Assembly: GCA_017454265.1 (NCBI GenBank) | Contig: JAFTDJ010000038.1 | Location: 149,445 to 213,444, forward strand | DNA from: Bacteroidales bacterium | GTDB lineage: Bacteria > Bacteroidota > Bacteroidia > Bacteroidales > UBA932 | Length of the DNA stretch: 64,000 bases | Direction of reading: 5' to 3' | Part shown: positions 8,543-20,710 of the stretch, piece by piece | How the letters are laid out: each line of letters opens with the position of its first letter | Numbering within the stretch: the stretch's first letter is position 1 | Translations under genes and position numbers: made by a program | The notes under the pieces: generated by a model | Seen by the model: the letters and a program-made list of their open reading frames with translations, nothing else | Told to the model about the DNA's origin: nothing | Databases searched by the model: none

Positions 8543-10254
8543 TAGAGAAGATGACCAGATACGACTTCATCCTCTTAAGCGGTAATAAGGACGACTTCCT
8601 TGAGAGGCTGAGCGCTCTTGGGCTTATGGACATAACTCATTCTCCAAAGCCGGTTGACGCCCATTCGGAAGAACTTCTTTCCAGGATTGAGTCCGTAAAG
8701 ACTGAAATACGGAGGATAGAGCTCGGCAAGGATGCCCATCTTGCCGAACTTGAAGAAGAATGCAATCAGCTTCGCAAGCAGTCCGATGCTGTGAGGATCT
8801 GGGGCGATTATAATAAGGAAAAGCTTGCTTCGACAGGTCTCCCGGTTTGGTTTTATTCTGTGTCGGATAAGGTGTTCGATCCTTCCTGGACTGAACAGTA
8901 TGCCCTGTTCGAGATAGCCAGGGAACGGGGAAAGGTTTGGTTTGTTGTGCTGGGCAACTGCGATATACCGGCGACTCCCCTGCCTGTGCCCACACATACC
9001 ATAGCCGAATTGGAGGCGCTCTATCAGAAAAAAGAAGCAGAATTAAATGACTATAAGAACGAGCTGGAAGGATTGAAGACTACTTTGCCCGGTCTTTTGG
9101 AGCAGGTTTCCTCTTTAGGCAAGGAGTTGAACCTGTACCTTGCAGGAGCAAGCGGTGAATCCGCTGCAGACGACACTCTCCTTGTGTACACAGGCTTCGC
9201 CCCCGCCTCTGAAAAAGAGCGACTGACATCGGAGCTCGATGCAATGGACTGTCTATGTTTTTCCGCTGAAGCAAACGTAGAGGACAATCCGCCTATAAAG
9301 CTGAAAAACAACAAGTTCGTAAAGCAGTTCGAGATTCTGACAGATATGTATGGCAGACCGGATTACAACGAATTCGATCCTACTCCATACATTTCCGTTT
9401 TCTTCCTGCTCTTTTTCGCGATGTGCATGGGAGACGCAGGCTACGGCTTGTTGCTCATCGCCGGAGGAATTCTGCTCAGAAAGGTTGATTCCTTCAAGAA
9501 TCTTGCGCCCCTGGTGACCATACTGGGCGTCGGTACTTTTTTCACCGGAATCGTTATGCATACGTTTTTCGGTGTTGATATCTCAGCACTCCCATGGGTA
9601 CCTTCTTGGCTGAAAGCGGTAATGATTACCGGTACGATAGCAGGGTTCGAAGCACAGATGGTTCTGTCGCTGGCAATAGGTATCGTGCATTTATGCCTTG
9701 CAATGGTTGTCAAAACTGTTTACGCTACAAAGAACAAAGGTTTTCTTGGTTCGTTGGGAGTGTGGGGATGGACCCTGCTCATCGTAGGAGGCGTGGCGCT
9801 CGCAGTTGTAGCTATGCTGAATCTGTTGCCATCCAACGTACTTAAGTGGGTATTTATCACTCTTGGGGTTGTATCTGCTCTTGGAATCTTCCTGTTCAAC
9901 GACATTAAGCGCAATCCCCTCAAGAACATTGGTTCGGGGCTGTGGGAAACATACAATACCGTAACCGGTTTGCTGGGAGATGTACTGAGTTATCTTCGCC
10001 TCTACGCTCTCGGGCTTGCCGGTGGCATGCTGGGCAAGGCTTTCAACGACATTGCATCTATGACTTTAGGCGACGGATCGTTCGGAATCGGATGGCTCTT
10101 CTTTGTAATCATTCTGGTTGTCGGTCACGCCCTGAACCTTGCAATGTGTTGCCTTGGCGCCTTTGTTCATCCTCTTCGTCTCAACTTCCTGGAGTTCTTT
10201 AAGAATTCCGGATACGACGGTAAGGGACGCACATATCAACCACTCAGTAAATAA
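8539..10254 (+). CDS. atpI: V-type ATP synthase membrane subunit I (a-subunit homologue)
   Basis: This 571-residue stator subunit has a soluble coiled-coil half (about 1-280) and a membrane half with several hydrophobic segments from about residue 285. The motif GDVLSYLRLYALGLAGG near residue 480 holds the essential arginine helix facing the rotor ring. It is somewhat shorter than the roughly 650 residues of the Enterococcus protein, with the loss apparently in the soluble half. It forms the ion half-channels with subunit K, which follows 21 bases later. Confidence 0.93.
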   Translation: MIEKMTRYDFILLSGNKDDFLERLSALGLMDITHSPKPVDAHSEELLSRIESVKTEIRRIELGKDAHLAELEEECNQLRKQSDAVRIWGDYNKEKLASTGLPVWFYSVSDKVFDPSWTEQYALFEIARERGKVWFVVLGNCDIPATPLPVPTHTIAELEALYQKKEAELNDYKNELEGLKTTLPGLLEQVSSLGKELNLYLAGASGESAADDTLLVYTGFAPASEKERLTSELDAMDCLCFSAEANVEDNPPIKLKNNKFVKQFEILTDMYGRPDYNEFDPTPYISVFFLLFFAMCMGDAGYGLLLIAGGILLRKVDSFKNLAPLVTILGVGTFFTGIVMHTFFGVDISALPWVPSWLKAVMITGTIAGFEAQMVLSLAIGIVHLCLAMVVKTVYATKNKGFLGSLGVWGWTLLIVGGVALAVVAMLNLLPSNVLKWVFITLGVVSALGIFLFNDIKRNPLKNIGSGLWETYNTVTGLLGDVLSYLRLYALGLAGGMLGKAFNDIASMTLGDGSFGIGWLFFVIILVVGHALNLAMCCLGAFVHPLRLNFLEFFKNSGYDGKGRTYQPLSK

Positions 10255-11761
<1,507 letters not shown>

Positions 11762-11770
11762 AACAGTATA

Positions 11771-13072
11771 TTATTTTAGTTCTGTAAGTACATATCCATA
11801 GGGTGGCGCTTCTATTGCAGCTTCGTCAGAGCTCACTCCTGCCGCATTCCTCAATTCTTCCGGAATGCAGACAAGGGAGGAAGCCCGCCTTTGGCTGAAG
11901 TTGCAGAATACCAGTTTGCAGGACTCTCCGTCGTACCGGGCGAAAACGAAATGCTCGTTTTTGCTGAAGCCCGGAGAATTATAATTGCAATAGCACAGGT
12001 CCCATACTTTACCGTACTTGAAAACCTTGTGGCAAGCCACCGTGAGTAATTCACGATACTGGTTGAACACCTCCTTGCGTGCAGCAGGAAGATCTGCAGT
12101 TCCAGTTATGCTGTTCCATATATCTGAAAGCGATGCCGGCCTGCACCAATTGAAAATGGATGTGCGTCCGTCTTTACTTTCCGATGCATCCTCCCCTGCC
12201 TCCTGTCCTGCATACAGCATAAACGAGGCATCATTGAACAGCAGTTCGAAAGCCAGGGACGCCCACATATTGTCTGGCCGTCCGGCGAAATGCGGCGAAG
12301 CCAGACGCTGTTCATCGTGATTTTCCAGAAAGTTCAGCATTTTTGACTGATTAGGTCCCAGGAACTGCCAGTTCCGGCTAAGCTCAACGGCTGAACGGTG
12401 CTTCCCAAAAACACCCCTGAGAATATCGTACGTTCCGGATTTGTCGTACAACAAATCAAAACCCGCAGTATCCAAATACGAGGTATAATTCTCCTGCCCA
12501 TACACTTCGGCCACAAAAAGCATTTCCGGATACTCCCGCTTGATACTTTTAATTACACGTCCAAGAGCGTCAGCCGGCACTAATTCCACCATATCGCAGC
12601 GAAATCCATCTACCCCTTTGGAGGCCCAGAACTCAAGAATCCTTATTTCCTCCGCTTCCGTGGAGGGGTCAGACCAGTTCACCTTGAGCGTATCTGTCCA
12701 GTCTCCGTCACACCATGAATATAGTGGAAGCACGCCCTTATAATTGCGGGCAACGTGATTTGGAATGTAATCCACCAGGCACTTGAGACCGGCTTTGTGT
12801 ACTCTTGCCACCATATCAGAGAACTCTTCCATACGCTTCTCAGGATTGTCTGCAAGATATGGGTTAACGTCGTACCAATCACATACGGCATAGGGAGAAC
12901 CAGGGTCACCTTTAACAAACGGTTCACCACTTGCGTGCCTGGGAATGCCGGTAAACCAAATATAGTCAACGCTCAAAGACTTCAGGTAGCTGAAGGCAGC
13001 ATCTCCCCAGGCGGAAAACCTGCCATTCCCCCATAATCGCGTAAGTGTCTGATATATAATATACTTTTTCAT
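11771..13072 (-). CDS. GH13 family alpha-amylase-like glycosidase
   Basis: The ATG at 13072 is chosen because it shares one base with the tamL stop (TGATG) and starts MKKYIIYQTLTRLWG; the protein is 433 residues. The (beta/alpha)8 barrel motifs are present: DYIPNH, GFRCDM (nucleophile Asp160), VAEVY (acid/base Glu189) and NHDEQ (Asp253). There is no signal peptide, so it should be cytoplasmic and act on intracellular alpha-glucans or small oligosaccharides. A short beta-sandwich C-domain follows. Placement between tamL and a GpsA-like gene is not explained by a known pathway. Confidence 0.87.
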   Translation of the reverse strand: MKKYIIYQTLTRLWGNGRFSAWGDAAFSYLKSLSVDYIWFTGIPRHASGEPFVKGDPGSPYAVCDWYDVNPYLADNPEKRMEEFSDMVARVHKAGLKCLVDYIPNHVARNYKGVLPLYSWCDGDWTDTLKVNWSDPSTEAEEIRILEFWASKGVDGFRCDMVELVPADALGRVIKSIKREYPEMLFVAEVYGQENYTSYLDTAGFDLLYDKSGTYDILRGVFGKHRSAVELSRNWQFLGPNQSKMLNFLENHDEQRLASPHFAGRPDNMWASLAFELLFNDASFMLYAGQEAGEDASESKDGRTSIFNWCRPASLSDIWNSITGTADLPAARKEVFNQYRELLTVACHKVFKYGKVWDLCYCNYNSPGFSKNEHFVFARYDGESCKLVFCNFSQRRASSLVCIPEELRNAAGVSSDEAAIEAPPYGYVLTELK

Positions 13073-15216
13073 CAGAAAGGATAACCCACACCAAAATGAA
13101 GAGTTGAGCCGTTCCTGCTGAACCACTGACCGGGGCCCAACCACCTGTTGCCGCCGACAATTGACGGATCATAAACCTTCATGCCCCAGTCAAGTCGCAG
13201 GAGTATAAAATCCAGGTTGAGCCGCAGTCCTATACCCCAGTCGCCTGCAAGAGTCTCCGCCCATGTCGAATCCAGCTCTTCATATGTCAACCAGATGTTT
13301 CCGACCTCGGCAAACACAGCGCCTTCGAATTTCCAGAACAACTTCTGTCGATATTCAACATCAAATTCCAATTTGCTGTTTCCGGTCTGGCTCGCTATCG
13401 TGAACATCTCATATATCTGACTGCTGCCAGGGCCCAGTGAACGCACTTGCCATCCTCTCATACTGCTCGCGCCGCCCACATACAACTGTTTTTCGAACGG
13501 GAGCCAGCCGTACTCTCCGAAGGCAAGGCCGATTCCACCCGTCAGGCGCATAGCCAAAGCCGAACCGGGGCTGAAGCGGAAGTTCTTGGCGAGAGTCAGT
13601 TCCGTTTTGAAATACCTGGAGTAAGCAAGCCCGAAAATAAGCTTATTGCCACGACCGTCGTGAGGGAGCCATTTGTCGAAAAGGGAGATGGCGTTACCCG
13701 CAAGGTCCAAGCCAAGTCGGGCATACCAATAAGACGTCTTCGGGATAACCGAAGAATCGGACGTAAGGTAAAGCTGTGCGCTCAAACCTGCGTCTATGTG
13801 GTCGTAGAACGAATCATACAAGAGTGGATTCTTCAGTAGTTGGACCTGGAATTCATCGGTCACATTATTGACCTTGACTACAGTGGCCCTGACAGGATTG
13901 ACTTGATAATAAAAAATGCCTGAATTGCCGGTGTAACCCCAGGACGCCGTCGTGATGGAGCGCTTGAACTCAGGCCTGTCCTGAAAGTTAAAAGAGGCTT
14001 GAAGAAGCGTTCTTGGAATGTTTGCGCCGGAAAACACTTTATATGGCAGCCCGATGAACTTAGGGAAACTAATGCTGCCTGTGATACCAAACTCATTTGC
14101 ACTGAGATCGGTTCCGAACTTGCGCTGGAAATTACCGGAAAAGCCCAGGGTCAGCCATTCGCCACCGTGAAATATGTTTTTATTATAGAAGTTGACTGCC
14201 GGGGAAACGCCGAACAAACCGTTTGAACTGGTCGAGGCCTCCAGATTAAGCTTAACTCCTTTCAGCTTGGACGGTGTCAGGTTGATGTTACAATCCACTG
14301 TTACACTGTCGACGGGTGTCATTTCAATCGCAACATTGCTGAAAAGCCTTAAGGCAGTGTACCTGTTGTAATTCACATTTGCCCTCTGTTCGCTGTAAAG
14401 GTCTCCGGGCTTGAGTATATTGATGTCGGTAAGCACCTTTCCCCTGAACGGAAGCGTCTCAGGATAATTGATATTCACGTTTCCAAGATGGTATTTCCTG
14501 AGAGGTTCGGCATTCACCTCAGGTTCATTTCTGGTATAGTTGCGAATTTCGTACGTGAGTATAGTGCGCGGGCCCAGGGTATCAGCTTCGAAAAAGTAGT
14601 TGAATTTTGTCAGATTGTAATATCCCTTGTTTCGCAAGTACGCTGCACTGCGTGCGCTTTCCGTCTCAAGAGCCTGCTCGGACAGCCATCCGCCCTGTTT
14701 CACAAGGACGTTCTTCCTGTCTGCGTCAAATTCTTCGGAAAATTCCCCCTCCGGAAGCTTAAATACCAGAGAATCAATTTTTATGCGTTTGCCAGGCGAG
14801 ACATAATATGTGACGCGCACGTTCTTTTTAACCGTATCTACCCGGGTACGCACAGATGAACCATAATAACCAAGATAGTCGAGGTGACGGCAAATATTCT
14901 CCTTGGATCCGTTGAGCATACGGCCGTTGAAGACCACTGGAGCGCTGCCTATTTTCCGGAGCGCCCTGTTTATCCAGTTGTCCTTTGCAGGGTCAGACCA
15001 GTTATATATCCAGCCTAAGATGAATGAACTCTTAGTCTGTTGCTTGATGTAAGACGATACTTCCGAGGAGGAAAGCCCGGAAGCATCTCCCTCAAACGCG
15101 ACCTTGTTGGATGCCAGTCTATACTGATTCTCAGTAAGGACCCTGGTATTGCTGCAAGACGAAGCGGCTATGACCAATAGTCCCAGGAGTGCAATTAATA
15201 CAGAACGTTTCCTCAT
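13072..15216 (-). CDS. tamL: TamL-type Omp85 outer-membrane lipoprotein
   Basis: This 714-residue protein belongs to the BamA/TamA (Omp85) family. It starts with a lipoprotein signal (lipobox ASSC, Cys21), which marks the Bacteroidota TamL branch. POTRA-like domains cover about residues 30-330, followed by a beta-barrel with the conserved GGASSMRGW motif and a terminal FGVGYPF. It should insert or assemble envelope proteins at the outer membrane, together with a TamB-like partner that is not in this window. It overlaps the methyltransferase gene by 4 bases. Confidence 0.87.
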   Translation of the reverse strand: MRKRSVLIALLGLLVIAASSCSNTRVLTENQYRLASNKVAFEGDASGLSSSEVSSYIKQQTKSSFILGWIYNWSDPAKDNWINRALRKIGSAPVVFNGRMLNGSKENICRHLDYLGYYGSSVRTRVDTVKKNVRVTYYVSPGKRIKIDSLVFKLPEGEFSEEFDADRKNVLVKQGGWLSEQALETESARSAAYLRNKGYYNLTKFNYFFEADTLGPRTILTYEIRNYTRNEPEVNAEPLRKYHLGNVNINYPETLPFRGKVLTDINILKPGDLYSEQRANVNYNRYTALRLFSNVAIEMTPVDSVTVDCNINLTPSKLKGVKLNLEASTSSNGLFGVSPAVNFYNKNIFHGGEWLTLGFSGNFQRKFGTDLSANEFGITGSISFPKFIGLPYKVFSGANIPRTLLQASFNFQDRPEFKRSITTASWGYTGNSGIFYYQVNPVRATVVKVNNVTDEFQVQLLKNPLLYDSFYDHIDAGLSAQLYLTSDSSVIPKTSYWYARLGLDLAGNAISLFDKWLPHDGRGNKLIFGLAYSRYFKTELTLAKNFRFSPGSALAMRLTGGIGLAFGEYGWLPFEKQLYVGGASSMRGWQVRSLGPGSSQIYEMFTIASQTGNSKLEFDVEYRQKLFWKFEGAVFAEVGNIWLTYEELDSTWAETLAGDWGIGLRLNLDFILLRLDWGMKVYDPSIVGGNRWLGPGQWFSRNGSTLHFGVGYPF

Positions 15217-15917
15217 CTTCTCCTAAACTCTGACAGCACGATAGCCGTTGCAGCAGCCACGTTCAGCGACTCTGCAGTCTGGCGTTTTCCCGCAAAGGAA
15301 GGAATAAAGAGACGGGTACTGACCTGAGAAGCCACTTCCCGGCTTACCCCATTTGATTCATTGCCCATTACAATCAAGCCTTCCTCCGCAAGCTTTTCCG
15401 AATAAATAATCTCTCCGTCCAGAAACGTGCCGTAAACCGGCATATCCTTGGCCCTGAACCTGCGACAGATATCTTCAAGGTCACAGTTTACTATAGAAAC
15501 CCGGAACACAGAACCCATAGAAGACTGAACCACCTTGGGGTTGTATAGCTCGACGCAGTCCTGAGAAGCGAAAACGGTAGTTATTCCGAACCAGTCGGCC
15601 AGCCGCAGTATTGTTCCCATGTTACCGGGATCGCGAACAGAATCCAGTCCAAGGTACAAGCCACGCTCCAATACGAGGTTCCTGGGTGCAGGCTTTTCAA
15701 CCACGGCAAGAACCGGAGATGGGGTGGAAAGCTGTGACATTCTGGCCATATTCTCCGCACCGATTTCATCAGATCTATAGACGGCAAGCACTTTGTATCC
15801 GGAGAGCAACGCTTCTGAGACAAGTTTCTCCCCTTCTACGGCAAACTGCCCGTACTCATCGCGGAATTTCTTATCCTTCAGGGATTTGATACGCTTTATC
15901 TCAGAATTGGTCAACAT
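15213..15917 (-). CDS. TrmH/SpoU family RNA 2'-O-methyltransferase
   Basis: This 234-residue SPOUT methyltransferase uses S-adenosylmethionine to methylate a ribose in tRNA or rRNA. The N-terminal substrate-binding domain (about 1-85) is followed by the knot fold with motifs LDSVRDPGNMGTILR, VMGNESNGVS and IPSFAGKRQTAESLNVAAATAI. The exact RNA target cannot be told from sequence. It heads the minus-strand operon leading into tamL. Its promoter shares a palindrome with the divergent DUF1508 gene. Confidence 0.87.
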   Translation of the reverse strand: MLTNSEIKRIKSLKDKKFRDEYGQFAVEGEKLVSEALLSGYKVLAVYRSDEIGAENMARMSQLSTPSPVLAVVEKPAPRNLVLERGLYLGLDSVRDPGNMGTILRLADWFGITTVFASQDCVELYNPKVVQSSMGSVFRVSIVNCDLEDICRRFRAKDMPVYGTFLDGEIIYSEKLAEEGLIVMGNESNGVSREVASQVSTRLFIPSFAGKRQTAESLNVAAATAIVLSEFRRR

Positions 15918-15933
15918 TTGTTTCGAAAATATT

Positions 15934-15965
15934 ATTGCAAATTTAACAATAAATTGTTAAGTTTG
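15934..15965 (+). promoter_or_regulatory. Promoter of the DUF1508 gene
   Basis: ATTG (15934-15937) and TAAGTTTG (15958-15965) are 20 bases apart, matching the Bacteroidota consensus. The ATG follows at 15992. The -7 box is the right arm of the palindrome described at 15938-15965. Confidence 0.6.
15938..15965. promoter_or_regulatory. Palindrome joining two divergent -7 boxes
   Basis: The core TTAACAATAAATTGTTAA (15943-15960) is a perfect inverted repeat with 8-bp arms around AA. It extends to 13-bp arms with one mismatch, so the minus-strand -7 box (TAAATTTG, 15945 to 15938) and the plus-strand -7 box (TAAGTTTG, 15958-15965) form its outer ends. It could be a shared operator, or simply two boxes packed back to back. 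Confidence 0.55.
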
Positions 15966-15991
15966 CGAAAACACTATTTAAATAATCAGAA

Positions 15992-16324
15992 ATGGGAAAG
16001 TTTGTTATCACTCTCAGGAAAAACGGAGAATTCCAGTTTAACCTCAAGGCCACCAACGGCCAGGTAATTCTTACCAGCGAGGGCTATACTACCAAAGCTG
16101 CCTGCCTGAATGGTATCGAGTCCGTCAAAAAGAACGCCCCTGTAGAAGAGCGTTTCGAGATTAAAGTCGCCAAGAACGGCAAGCCGTATTTCAACCTTAA
16201 GGCCTCCAATGGCCAGGTCGTCGGTGCCAGCCAGATGTACGCTTCTGAGCGTACAATGAAACAGGGTATTGCTTCCGTGATGAAAAATGCCCCGGAGGCT
16301 CCCGTAGTGGAAGAACTTGACTAA
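15992..16324 (+). CDS. DUF1508 (YegP-like) double-repeat protein
   Basis: This 110-residue protein consists of two DUF1508 repeats. Each carries a strand pattern of the type F.FNLKA.NGQV followed by a Y.S/T....GI.SV.KNA segment (about residues 10-50 and 60-100). The family is small, cytoplasmic and widespread; its function is not settled. The gene stands alone behind its own promoter and ends in a strong terminator. Its codon use looks optimised, suggesting good expression. Confidence 0.88.
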   Translation: MGKFVITLRKNGEFQFNLKATNGQVILTSEGYTTKAACLNGIESVKKNAPVEERFEIKVAKNGKPYFNLKASNGQVVGASQMYASERTMKQGIASVMKNAPEAPVVEELD

Positions 16325-16344
16325 TCCCCTGTCCTGAAACATTT

Positions 16345-16373
16345 AAGGGCTTGGCCAAAACGGTCAAGCCCTT
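16345..16373. terminator. Bidirectional terminator between DUF1508 and PFK genes
   Basis: AAGGGCTTGGCC (16345-16356) pairs with GGTCAAGCCCTT (16362-16373) around an AAAAC loop; one pair is a G-T wobble on the plus strand. The plus side is followed by CTTATTTTGTTT. The two flanking genes converge on it. Confidence 0.85.
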
Positions 16374-16401
16374 CTTATTTTGTTTCTCAGGTACGAGGCC
16401 T

Positions 16402-17631
16402 TTACCAGCCAAGAATCTTGCGGAAGTCGTAAGCTTCAGGATCTGCTACATATTTCTTGGCCGCTTCATAATCGTCAACTGTGATGTAATGGCAGATATG
16501 GTCGTAGTACTGGCGGGCAATACCCTCTCCGATTTCTACACGGCGCGGAGGTATCTTGCCTTCTGCATTCTGAAGATCATGAAGATAAAGAGGTGATGGG
16601 TTGCCGAATGCATCTACATACACCATACAACCGGTTTCACCCTTGCGGAAGAGTTCATAAACTCCCATGGCGAGCTCTGAACAGTAGCTGAGGTCGTAGG
16701 CAATAGGATCTTGACAGCGCACGTCATAACCGATTTCCACAGGACGGGTCTTGACCTTCATGCCCAGCTTCTTGAACTCTTTCTCGAGCAGCTCGTTGAA
16801 AAGAACGGCCTTGCTGATCTTGCCGAGCTCGGGATGTCCGTGCTCGTCGTAGGTCATATGCACGCCTGCAGCTTTGATATCTTCGGCTGAAAGATCATGG
16901 AAAACGCCTTCTGCAACAACTACAGTACCGTAGTCAACTCCAAGAATCTTGCGCTTGATAATGGTGGACAAGGTGAGTTTTATGATTTTATCAATAGTGA
17001 TGTCTGTCTTGTTGAACATCTCGGGAATAATCGTCATAGGGCAATGGGTCGCTTCGCCTATGCCGAGGGCGAGATGACCAGCCGAACGTCCCATAGCGGA
17101 AATAAGCAGCCAGTTTCCGGAAGTGCGGGCATCTTCGTATATAGTGCGCGCAATGTGGGCTCCCTCCTGCTTTGCTGAATTAAAACCAAAAGTAGGGGTA
17201 TTGTTGGGCAGCGGAAGGTCGTTGTCTATGGTCTTGGGGACGTGAATATTGGCTATCGGGTATTTCTTGGCCTCAAGGAATTTTGCGATACGGTTTGCGG
17301 TAGAGGCTGTATCGTCACCTCCCACGGTAACGAGAAGCTTGATATTGTTGGCCTGGAAAAGGTCCAGGTTGAACCGCTTTTCGAAATCTTCATCAGTGGG
17401 TTTGAAACGGCTCATCTGGAGGTAAGAGCCTCCTCTGTTGAAATATGCATCGGCCTTGAAGAAATCAATGTCTTCAATACGGGGATTCTGGTTGAAAAGA
17501 CCGCTGTACCCGCCATGAAGTCCGATTACGCGATAACCGTTGCTGAGGAAAGTTTTGGCAACAGAACAAACGACGGTGTTCATACCCGGAGCCGGGCCGC
17601 CGCCGCAAAGAATGATAATGGAATCTTTCAT
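16402..17631 (-). CDS. pfp: Diphosphate-type 6-phosphofructokinase
   Basis: This 409-residue protein belongs to the PfkA superfamily, phosphorylating fructose 6-phosphate in glycolysis. Two residues decide the phosphoryl donor. The motif GGDDT has Asp107 where ATP enzymes have glycine, and PKTIDND has Lys133 where ATP enzymes have glycine. Both changes are the known marks of PPi-dependent enzymes, which are reversible and save ATP. The family assignment is firm; the PPi preference is inferred from these residues. It is a single gene flanked by a terminator and the divergent ligA. Confidence 0.88.
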   Translation of the reverse strand: MKDSIIILCGGGPAPGMNTVVCSVAKTFLSNGYRVIGLHGGYSGLFNQNPRIEDIDFFKADAYFNRGGSYLQMSRFKPTDEDFEKRFNLDLFQANNIKLLVTVGGDDTASTANRIAKFLEAKKYPIANIHVPKTIDNDLPLPNNTPTFGFNSAKQEGAHIARTIYEDARTSGNWLLISAMGRSAGHLALGIGEATHCPMTIIPEMFNKTDITIDKIIKLTLSTIIKRKILGVDYGTVVVAEGVFHDLSAEDIKAAGVHMTYDEHGHPELGKISKAVLFNELLEKEFKKLGMKVKTRPVEIGYDVRCQDPIAYDLSYCSELAMGVYELFRKGETGCMVYVDAFGNPSPLYLHDLQNAEGKIPPRRVEIGEGIARQYYDHICHYITVDDYEAAKKYVADPEAYDFRKILGW

Positions 17632-17646
17632 TGTATGAATAAATAA

Positions 17647-19776
<2,130 letters not shown>

Positions 19777-19777
19777 T

Positions 19778-20710
19778 ATGGGAAGACTGAAAGACCTCTT
19801 TACTGACCGCATTTGGTCAATAGATACGGGTAAAGTGTCGGTTGTATCCAAAAGTTATGCACGACTGGTTACATTCGTCAAGCTCATCAGAATAACCGTC
19901 AATACTTTTGCCGAGAACAGAATGGGCTTCCAATGTGTCGCGCTGAGTTATTTCGTCACTTTGGCGCTGATCCCGCTTCTGGCCTTTACTTTTGCAGTAA
20001 CCGGAGGCATGGGCCTGGGCAATTACCTGGACACGCTCCTGGGTTATTTCTCCTCCTTCGTTGATACCGGAATGCTTAACATGGTGGAAGAGAAGGCGGA
20101 CAACCTGATCAACATAGCGAAGAGCGGCTGGGTGGGAGTTATTGCAGGCCTTTCATTTCTTTGGACCATACTCTGGATGATGTTCCAGGTCGAGCGGGTT
20201 TTCAATAATGTCTGGGGGATACGCAAGATTCCGCGCAAGATTTATAAACGTTTCGGCTACTACCTTCTGGTACTGCTTCTCACCCCTTTCCTCGTGGTGT
20301 TGTTCGGCGCCGGTATTGTACTGTACAGTAACTTTACAAAGTTCCTGGGTTTGGATTTGTCGCAGCTCAGATTCCTTCCTAAACTACTTGGATATCTTGG
20401 CTTCTACCTTGTTGCCACCCTGACGCTTTCGGCAATGTATAAATTTATTCCGGCCACGGAAGTCAAATATAAACACGCAATAAAAGCAGCTGTAGTGGCG
20501 GCTTTAGTATTTGTGGTTTTTCAGTATCTATATCTCGAGACACAGGTTTTCGTAGCACGTTTGAATACCGTATATGGCGTGCTCGCCGCCATTCCCCTCT
20601 TTCTTATCTGGCTTAACTTCAGCTGGCAGATAATCATTTATGGTGCAGAACTCACATACAGTCTGCAGAATGTCAAGAATTACGGTCTCCCGGAATCAGA
20701 TTCAATATGA
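19778..20710 (+). CDS. YihY/BrkB family inner-membrane protein
   Basis: This 310-residue protein has about six hydrophobic helices. It carries the family signature around RMGFQCVALSYFVTLALIPLLAF and FLIWLNFSWQIIIYGAELTYSLQN near the C-terminus. YihY proteins were once called RNase BN by mistake; the actual role is unknown. The N-terminal 45 residues are soluble. It overlaps the RSH gene by 4 bases, placing it in the ligA transcription unit. Confidence 0.85.
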   Translation: MGRLKDLFTDRIWSIDTGKVSVVSKSYARLVTFVKLIRITVNTFAENRMGFQCVALSYFVTLALIPLLAFTFAVTGGMGLGNYLDTLLGYFSSFVDTGMLNMVEEKADNLINIAKSGWVGVIAGLSFLWTILWMMFQVERVFNNVWGIRKIPRKIYKRFGYYLLVLLLTPFLVVLFGAGIVLYSNFTKFLGLDLSQLRFLPKLLGYLGFYLVATLTLSAMYKFIPATEVKYKHAIKAAVVAALVFVVFQYLYLETQVFVARLNTVYGVLAAIPLFLIWLNFSWQIIIYGAELTYSLQNVKNYGLPESDSI

